From positions 62,001 through 126,000 of the forward strand of contig NZ_SNXW01000005.1 of assembly GCF_004362855.1 (NCBI RefSeq): 64,000 nt of DNA. The letters are read 5' to 3'. Under the pieces are notes generated by a model. It made no database searches, was not told the DNA's origin, and worked only from the letters and a program-made list of their open reading frames with translations. The stretch is from Aquabacterium commune (lineage in GTDB: Bacteria > Pseudomonadota > Gammaproteobacteria > Burkholderiales > Burkholderiaceae_C). Below are positions 59,401 to 64,000 of this stretch, one piece after another. Each line of letters opens with the position of its first letter. Position 1 is the stretch's first letter. Both the position numbers and the translations under genes were made by a program.

Positions 59401-60539
59401 ACAAGCCCGTCACGCCCAGCACCCTGCTCGACACCTTCAGCCGCGTGCTGGGCCAAAGCCTGCCAGCCGACGCCAGCGAGCCCAAAACGCAGGCCATGCT
59501 CAAGCAGGCACAGCGCCAATTGGCCGGCGCCCGCGTGCTGCTGGTGGAAGACCAGCCCTTGAACCAGGAACTCGCCTGCGACCTGCTGGAGCGCGCCGGC
59601 CTGTCGGTCGTCACGGCGTCCAACGGCCAGGAATGCCTGGACAAGCTGAGCTCAGAGGGCCCCTTCGACGGTGTGCTCATGGATTGCCAGATGCCCGTGA
59701 TGGACGGCTACACCGCCACCGAGCGCATCCGCGCCCACGCCGACTGGAAAGAGCTGCCCGTCATCGCCATGACCGCCAGCGCCATGGCCGCCGACCGCGA
59801 GCGGGTGCTCCAGTGCGGCATGAACGACCACATCACCAAGCCCCTGGACCTGGACCGCATGTTCGGCATCATGGCGCGCTGGATCACGCCAGCCCGCCCC
59901 CTGCCCAGCGAAGGCCCCGGCGTGGCCGGCCCCAGCGCCTCGCTGCAACTGGCCAGCCTGGACACCACCGACGGCCTCAACCGCTGCATGGGCAACCTCG
60001 ACCTCTACCGCCGCCTGCTCAAGGGCTTCGCGCGCACCCAGCGCGACTTCGCCCAGCAGATGGCCGCGGCGATGCCCACGGCGGGCCAGACCGACGATGC
60101 CATCGCCCTGGTGCACACCCTCAAGGGCCTGGCGGGCAACATCGGCGCACGCGTGCTGCTGGAGCGCACCACGGTGCTGGAAGCCGAACTGCGCAGCCCC
60201 ACGACAGGCGACCAGGCCGCAACGCCCTCGGTGCAAGCCGCCCTGGGCGCCACACTCGCCGCCCTGGACGCCGTGCTCGCCGACATCGACCGCATGGGCC
60301 GCCCCAACAGCGAACCCGTGTGGGGCAACGGCCCCGATCAGGACGTGCTGCAAGGCCATTGGGCCCACCTGGGCCGCCTGGTGGGCGACCAGGACGCCCA
60401 GGCGCGCGAGCTGCTGCAGGAATTGCTGGGCACCTGGCCCAGCCTGCGCCAGCACCCGCAGGTCACCGCGCTCAAGCAGGCCCTGGACCGCTACGACTTC
60501 GACAACGCCCGCGACGTGCTGGCGCAGGTGCAGGGCTGA
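56490..60539 (+). CDS. BarA-like hybrid histidine kinase with two receivers and Hpt
   Basis: A 1349-residue membrane kinase. A transmembrane helix at ~27-47 and another near 330-350 flank a periplasmic Cache-like sensor. Then two PAS domains, HisKA with H629 (FLANMSHEIRTPMNAIMG), HATPase (NLGTNAIKFTD, GTGLGLAISRQLV), two receivers (D920 in LLSDWKMPGMDG, D1065 in VLMDCQMPVMDG) and an Hpt domain with H1209 (LVHTLKGLAGNIGARVL). The full phosphorelay is thus in one chain, needing only a soluble output regulator. ATG 56490 is preceded by CAGGAG at 56475. The convergent HD-GYP gene starts in the next base. Confidence 0.93.
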   Translation: MSAASPAANTRTADTAHPASGLRQTLRKLWQTAAVWTLVVAGTTAWWAQHELEQQRQDAQQSAGRRLDNLQGAIELSFQQLGALPGALGRQADVVAFLQSQRQDTTVILNDAQRLRLREQAVQDPASRRINQQLQGEVQELRVGRILLNAANGTVLADSAFDQPHSAIGINNRGRRYHVQALEHPSGKGSQFAVSQTLKNPGFYFSSRVGRVEAPLGVVVVAQDATALDRLFDDPVRRVFLTDEQGVVLAGNQANDVLKRSPLMGMLSSDRDDDLRLYQQQPAALPWAMDSTRVGGRTMPLVTIDGQRHMALSRPLPNSKFTAWVLVPLQGETALMARCATTGLVALLCGYWAMTLRAQRLRRLAGLHQSEQTLADMAHALPLTVFRWHQPADGAGRFTFIGDGVQPLLGLSATALQAQPELAWQLMGTQHDQPPERAIEFSLQRDGLPVWVRCESRCTRQANGSRTWNGYWADITARKEVEARTNAVFRHTPSSFIFYNPEEGITRCNPSAVALFRGDSEQSLLGLMPSRPPLSPPGAIHPEAELALDRIRQTGQAETLEWRHTRLDGEPFDAEVVLIPFVHNGRQQFCGIVQDITARKHTEHALRSAQQAAEAATLAKTHFLANMSHEIRTPMNAIMGMSHLALLDELPPKARNYIEKVHRAAANLLQILNDVLDVSKIESGKLEMERTDFQLETVISHMADVLGVRAEEKGMELLFTAPPDIPTALIGDPTRLGQVLINLGTNAIKFTDTGEVLIGCEVQSLDAAEVTLHFWVRDSGIGMSQEQLDRLFLPFTQGDNSTTRQYGGTGLGLAISRQLVEMMGGQIWVDSELGKGSTFHFTARFGVQSQPANRRALLASEMQGKRLLLVDDNAAAREVLGDMTRRMGLDVEVTDTGEHALSRMREALAEGRPHHILLSDWKMPGMDGITFARHALSVPPEHRPCVLLVTAFAREEAMKAAEGVGLAGVLNKPVTPSTLLDTFSRVLGQSLPADASEPKTQAMLKQAQRQLAGARVLLVEDQPLNQELACDLLERAGLSVVTASNGQECLDKLSSEGPFDGVLMDCQMPVMDGYTATERIRAHADWKELPVIAMTASAMAADRERVLQCGMNDHITKPLDLDRMFGIMARWITPARPLPSEGPGVAGPSASLQLASLDTTDGLNRCMGNLDLYRRLLKGFARTQRDFAQQMAAAMPTAGQTDDAIALVHTLKGLAGNIGARVLLERTTVLEAELRSPTTGDQAATPSVQAALGATLAALDAVLADIDRMGRPNSEPVWGNGPDQDVLQGHWAHLGRLVGDQDAQARELLQELLGTWPSLRQHPQVTALKQALDRYDFDNARDVLAQVQG

Positions 60540-61604
60540 TCAGGCCAGCGTGTCCGGCACCGAGCCGCGCTCGTCGGCGTAGAGGTCCATGATGCGCAGG
60601 ATCTCGAACTGCGCCAGGAAGAAGCAGTCCAGCAGCTCGGGGTCGAAGGCCTTGCCGCGCTCCTCGGCCATGATGGCCAGCGACTGCGCCGCGCTCATCG
60701 CCAGCTTGTACGGGCGGCGGTTCATCAGCGCATCGAACACATCGGCGATCGCCACGATGCGCCCGAACACCGGGATCTGTTCGCCCTTCAAGCCCTGCGG
60801 GTAGCCCTGGCCGTCCCAGCGCTCGTGGTGGGTCAGCGCGATGGTGCGCGCCGCCGACAGCAGCTCGTTGTCGTGCTTGCCGATGATGTCGGCGCCGATC
60901 TGCGGGTGCAGGCGGACCTGGGCGCGCTCTTCCTCGTTCAGCGGGCCCGGCTTGAGCAAGGTGGTGTCGGGCACGCCGATCTTGCCCACGTCGTGCAGCG
61001 CGGCCGTCTGGAACAGCAGCTGCACGGCCTCGGGGCCCATGCCGGCCTGCTGCGCGATCAGGCGCGAGATGTGGCTCATGCGCACCACGTGGTTGCCGGT
61101 CTCGTTGTCCTTGAACTCGGCGGCGCGGCCCAGGCGGCGGATGATCTGCTGGCGCGTGGCCACCAGCTCCGAGGTGCGCTGCGCCACCATGCGCTCCAGC
61201 TCGCGGGCCTGGTCATAAAGCGCCAGGTGCGTGCGCACGCGGGCCTGCACCAGCGGCGGGCTGATCGGCTTGGTGATGTAGTCCACCGCGCCCAGGCTCA
61301 GGCCCAAGGACTCGTCCTCGATCGTGGTCATGGCCGTCACGAAGATGATGGGGATGCGGCGGCGGTCCGGGTTGGCCTTGATGCGGCGGCACACCTCGTG
61401 GCCGCTGAGGTCCGGCATCATGATGTCGAGCAGGATGAGCTCGGGCGGCTCGTCGGAATAGACGATCTTGAGCGCCTTGTCGCCCGAAGTGGCCACCTTG
61501 ACGCGGTACTCCTGGCCCAGGATGCGTGACAGCAGCTCGATGTTTTGCGGTGAATCGTCTGCCACCAGCACGGTCGGCCGGCGCATGCCCAGCATGGAAG
61601 ACAT
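60540..61604 (-). CDS. HD-GYP cyclic di-GMP phosphodiesterase response regulator
   Basis: A 354-residue response regulator. Receiver at residues ~10-125 with phospho-acceptor in LILLDIMMPDLSG, a coiled coil (ELERMVAQRTSELVATRQQ), then an HD-GYP domain with HDVGKIGVPD and HHERWDGQGYPQGLKGEQIP, so the metal-binding and GYP motifs are intact. It should hydrolyse cyclic di-GMP, opposing the GGDEF cyclase in the window. The start 61604 (MSSMLGMRRPTVLVADDS) is typical. It is convergent with the hybrid kinase gene; it could receive phosphate from it, unproven. Confidence 0.94.
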   Translation of the reverse strand: MSSMLGMRRPTVLVADDSPQNIELLSRILGQEYRVKVATSGDKALKIVYSDEPPELILLDIMMPDLSGHEVCRRIKANPDRRRIPIIFVTAMTTIEDESLGLSLGAVDYITKPISPPLVQARVRTHLALYDQARELERMVAQRTSELVATRQQIIRRLGRAAEFKDNETGNHVVRMSHISRLIAQQAGMGPEAVQLLFQTAALHDVGKIGVPDTTLLKPGPLNEEERAQVRLHPQIGADIIGKHDNELLSAARTIALTHHERWDGQGYPQGLKGEQIPVFGRIVAIADVFDALMNRRPYKLAMSAAQSLAIMAEERGKAFDPELLDCFFLAQFEILRIMDLYADERGSVPDTLA

Positions 61605-61696
61605 CTCTGGTTTCGCTCCGCTTGAATGGTTTTGCCTGTCCGCGGGAGGGTCGCCCCACGTCGAGGATGAGATTGTGGACCCTGGCGCCACCGGTT

Positions 61697-62164
61697 TCAC
61701 GCCGAAGGCACCAGTCTTGTGAGGTTGATGCGCGTGCGCTGCACCATGACAGCGCCGGCCGCCCGCAGCACCTCCAGCGCCACCGCCGGCGTGCGCGCGG
61801 CCATTTCCTCGAAACGCGGCAGGCGCAGGGCGAACACCACGCAAGGCGTCATCGCTTCGACATGGGCCATGCGGGGCGCGTCGGCGAACAGGCCGGGCTC
61901 GCCGCAAATGGCGCCCGGCCGCATGATGCCGATGCGCGAGGTGCCGGGCGCGCCACCCGTGACATGCACCTGCAATGAGCCCTGGCCGAGGAGGTACATC
62001 GTGCGGTCACGCTCGCCCTGGGTCACCAAGGCCTGACCGGATGTCAGCTCGTGGCGCGTCAGGTACTGCGTGAACAGCCGCCATTGCGCCGCGTCCAGGC
62101 GCGGACGGAAGGCGTCTTCCGTGTTCAGCGTCTGGATGGCCTGGATGAGTTCGCCAACGTCCAT
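61697..62164 (-). CDS. Cyclic nucleotide-binding domain protein without HTH
   Basis: A 155-residue protein consisting of a Crp-type cNMP-binding beta-barrel only: LTSGQALVTQGERDRTMYLLGQGSLQVHV, then GAICGEPGLFADAPRMAHVEA (phosphate-binding-cassette-like), and a C-helix. No helix-turn-helix follows, so direct DNA binding is unlikely. It lies 92 bases upstream of the HD-GYP gene on the same strand; the two may be one unit. Ligand unknown. Confidence 0.85.
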   Translation of the reverse strand: MDVGELIQAIQTLNTEDAFRPRLDAAQWRLFTQYLTRHELTSGQALVTQGERDRTMYLLGQGSLQVHVTGGAPGTSRIGIMRPGAICGEPGLFADAPRMAHVEAMTPCVVFALRLPRFEEMAARTPAVALEVLRAAGAVMVQRTRINLTRLVPSA

Positions 62165-62263
62165 CTTGAGACGGCAGGCGAACGGGCCCGCCGCGGTGAC
62201 CGAGGAATGGACAATTTAATCCATCGGGCCCGCACAAGGCGTGAAAAACGCACGCTTTTGGCG

Positions 62264-63706
62264 TCATTTGCCAATGCAGAAGCGCGTGAAGATCTCACCC
62301 AACAGGTCGTCGGCACTGAACGCACCGGTGATGCGGCCCAGCGCGTTGTGCGCCAGGCGCAGCTCTTCGGCCAGCAGGTCCAGGGCGCCGTCGCGCTGCG
62401 CAGCATGGGCCTGGGCCAGCGACAGGTGTTCACGCGCGGCGTTCAGCGCCTGCACATGGCGCTGGCGGGCGATGAACACGCCCTCCTGCGCGGCCTGCCA
62501 GCCCGCTTGCCGCAGCAAGGTCTGGCGCAAGGCCTGCAGGCCTTCGCCCGTGCGCGCCGACAGCGTCAGCACCTCGCCCGGCGGCTGCGGCTGGGCCAGG
62601 GCATCCGCGTCCACGTCCATGCCCACATCGGCCTTGTTGAAAATGTGCAGCACCGTGGCGCCCTGGCCCGGCGAAGGCAGGCGCGCGGCGATGTCGGCAT
62701 CGGCCTGGGCGTAGGCGGGCTCGTGCACGCGCGTGAGGTCGTGCAGGAAAAGCACCGCATCGGCCTGCGCGATCGCCTGCCAGCTGCGCGCCATGCCGAT
62801 GCGCTCGACCTCGTCAGAGGCCTCGTGGTCGGCGCGCAAGCCCGCGGTGTCGATGATGTGCAGCGGCACGCCCTCGATCTGGAGGGTCTCGCTGACCTTG
62901 TCGCGCGTGGTGCCCGCGATCGGCGTGACGATGGCCAACTCGGCCCCGGCCAGCGCGTTCAGCAGCGAGCTCTTGCCCGCGTTGGGCTGGCCGGCCAGCA
63001 CCACCTGCAGGCCCTCGCGCAGCAAGGCGCCCTGGCGGGCCTGGCCCAGCACGCCGTCCAGCGTGGCCTGCAAACGGTCGAGGCGGCCGCGGGCGTTGGC
63101 CTTCTCCAGGAAGTCGATTTCTTCTTCGGGGAAGTCCAGCGTGGCCTCGACCAGCATGCGCAATTGCACGATCTGCTCGCGCAGTGCGTCGATTTCCCGC
63201 GAAAACGCCCCACCCAGCGAGCGCGTGGCCGAGCGGGCCGCCGCCTCGGTGCTGGCGTCGATCAGGTCGGCGATGGCCTCGGCCTGAGCCAGGTCGATCT
63301 TGTCGTTGAGGAAGGCCCGCTGGGTGAACTCGCCGGGCTCGGCCAGACGCAGGCCGGGCAGCCGGGCGCGGCCCGTGGTGGCATCGACCTCGGCCGCCGC
63401 CTCCAGGCAGCGCGCCAGCAGCAGCTGCATCACCACCGGGCCGCCGTGGCCCTGCAGCTCCAGCACATCTTCACCGGTGTAGCTGTGCGGCCCGGGGAAG
63501 TAGAGCGCCAGGCCCTGGTCGAGCGCCTCGCCGCGACCGTCGCGGAACGGCCCGTAGCTGGCCATGCGCGGCACCAGCTCGCGGCCGCACAGCGCCCGTG
63601 CCAGTGGCAACAGGCCGCGACCCGACACCCGCACGATGCCCACCGCGCCCCGCCCCGAGGCCGTGGCCACCGCCACGATGGGTGCATCCCGATCCATGCC
63701 CGTCAT
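62264..63706 (-). CDS. mnmE: tRNA modification GTPase MnmE (TrmE)
   Basis: A 480-residue G protein that works with MnmG on tRNA wobble uridine. N-terminal tetrahydrofolate-binding domain ([21 protein letters not shown]), helical domain, and G domain with Walker [21 protein letters not shown] and NKAD. It ends in the catalytic C-terminal CIGK. The ATG at 63706 has AGGAG ten bases upstream; ATG 63697 is an alternative. yidC-rnpA-rpmH, its usual upstream neighbours, are not on this side. A short ACGC-TTTTG-GCGT hairpin (plus-strand reading) sits at the stop and may help termination. Confidence 0.96.
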   Translation of the reverse strand: MTGMDRDAPIVAVATASGRGAVGIVRVSGRGLLPLARALCGRELVPRMASYGPFRDGRGEALDQGLALYFPGPHSYTGEDVLELQGHGGPVVMQLLLARCLEAAAEVDATTGRARLPGLRLAEPGEFTQRAFLNDKIDLAQAEAIADLIDASTEAAARSATRSLGGAFSREIDALREQIVQLRMLVEATLDFPEEEIDFLEKANARGRLDRLQATLDGVLGQARQGALLREGLQVVLAGQPNAGKSSLLNALAGAELAIVTPIAGTTRDKVSETLQIEGVPLHIIDTAGLRADHEASDEVERIGMARSWQAIAQADAVLFLHDLTRVHEPAYAQADADIAARLPSPGQGATVLHIFNKADVGMDVDADALAQPQPPGEVLTLSARTGEGLQALRQTLLRQAGWQAAQEGVFIARQRHVQALNAAREHLSLAQAHAAQRDGALDLLAEELRLAHNALGRITGAFSADDLLGEIFTRFCIGK

Positions 63707-63895
63707 GCCCTTGTTGCTCCTGCTTGAGGCCGTCCGCCCGTGGTGCCCCCCCTTGAGAGGCCGCTCACCCCGATTGTCGCTGCCCCCACACACCATTCGG
63801 CGGATGGCGCGTCACACGCACATCACCCAGGGTTTACACCATGGCATTCATTTTGCAGTGCACAATTTGACAATGCACGCCTCCTGGACACCGCC

Positions 63896-64000
63896 ATGCT
63901 CACCTTGATGCAAAACTTCCTGATGATCGGCCAGCCCACCACGCCGGAATCCCCGGTGTGGGCCCTGCTGCTCGCGCCTCTGCTGGTGGCGGCGGTCGTG
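63896..64000 (+). CDS. N-terminal fragment of an unidentified membrane protein
   Basis: The frame opens at 63896 and runs off the right edge after 35 codons. It begins MLTLMQNFLMIGQPTTPES and continues into a hydrophobic helix (WALLLAPLLVAAVV), consistent with an inner-membrane protein. Too little is present to name it. It is divergent from mnmE across 189 bases. Confidence 0.5.
   Translation, partial: MLTLMQNFLMIGQPTTPESPVWALLLAPLLVAAVV

Overview
The window reads as a chromosomal segment of a GC-rich betaproteobacterium of the order Burkholderiales (Comamonadaceae or a Leptothrix/Aquabacterium-like relative). This is inferred from the OmpC-type porin style, the mnmG-rsmG-parA-parB order, the dapF-DUF484-xerC order, a PEP-CTERM protein and many hybrid kinases. 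No tRNA, rRNA, CRISPR array or insertion sequence was recognised. No gene-free stretch exceeds 300 bases; the longest are about 200-270 bases.

Layout. (1) 1-8446, plus strand: end of a type II asparaginase, a porin, the permeases and ATPase of a glutamate/aspartate ABC transporter, glutamate dehydrogenase, and a DctB/DctD-like kinase and sigma-54 regulator. Together these look like one acidic-amino-acid uptake and catabolism unit. (2) 8450-15050, minus strand: a five-gene lower-GC defence operon. It holds a type III DNA methyltransferase, two uncharacterised small genes, a HepT-type HEPN toxin, and a type III restriction subunit whose N-terminus is an MntA-type nucleotidyltransferase. This toxin-antitoxin/restriction fusion is the most unusual feature of the window. 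(3) 15138-22091: two lipid A acyltransferases, a chemoreceptor with a sigma-28-like promoter, dapF, DUF484, a PEP-CTERM protein and xerC. (4) 22092-36434: signalling genes (CheR-fused hybrid kinase, AraC regulator, HDOD protein, two hybrid kinases, GGDEF cyclase), with two YceI proteins plus a cytochrome b561 and a flavin reductase. (5) 36528-43038, minus strand: membrane-anchored methyltransferase, parB, parA, a basic Ala-rich ORF, rsmG and mnmG, with three parS sites inside coding sequence. oriC is therefore probably near. (6) 43248-47649, plus strand: a lipoprotein with PKD, ZU5-like and NucA/NucB DNase-like regions, a degenerate MoeA-like protein, and a SUKH (SMI1/KNR4) immunity-like protein. 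(7) 47780-54264: YkgJ-like protein, sterol-desaturase-like enzyme, YchJ-like protein, a membrane protein, an RRM RNA-binding protein with a clear terminator, a His/Asp-rich secreted protein, and the lptC-kdsC-kdsD cluster. (8) 54357-64000: Kef-type antiporter, a very large BarA-like kinase, an HD-GYP regulator, a cNMP-binding protein, mnmE, and the start of an unknown membrane protein.

Overall the window is core chromosome with two accessory cassettes: the restriction/toxin operon and the DNase/SUKH cassette. All family calls come from reading motifs by eye; no database was searched.
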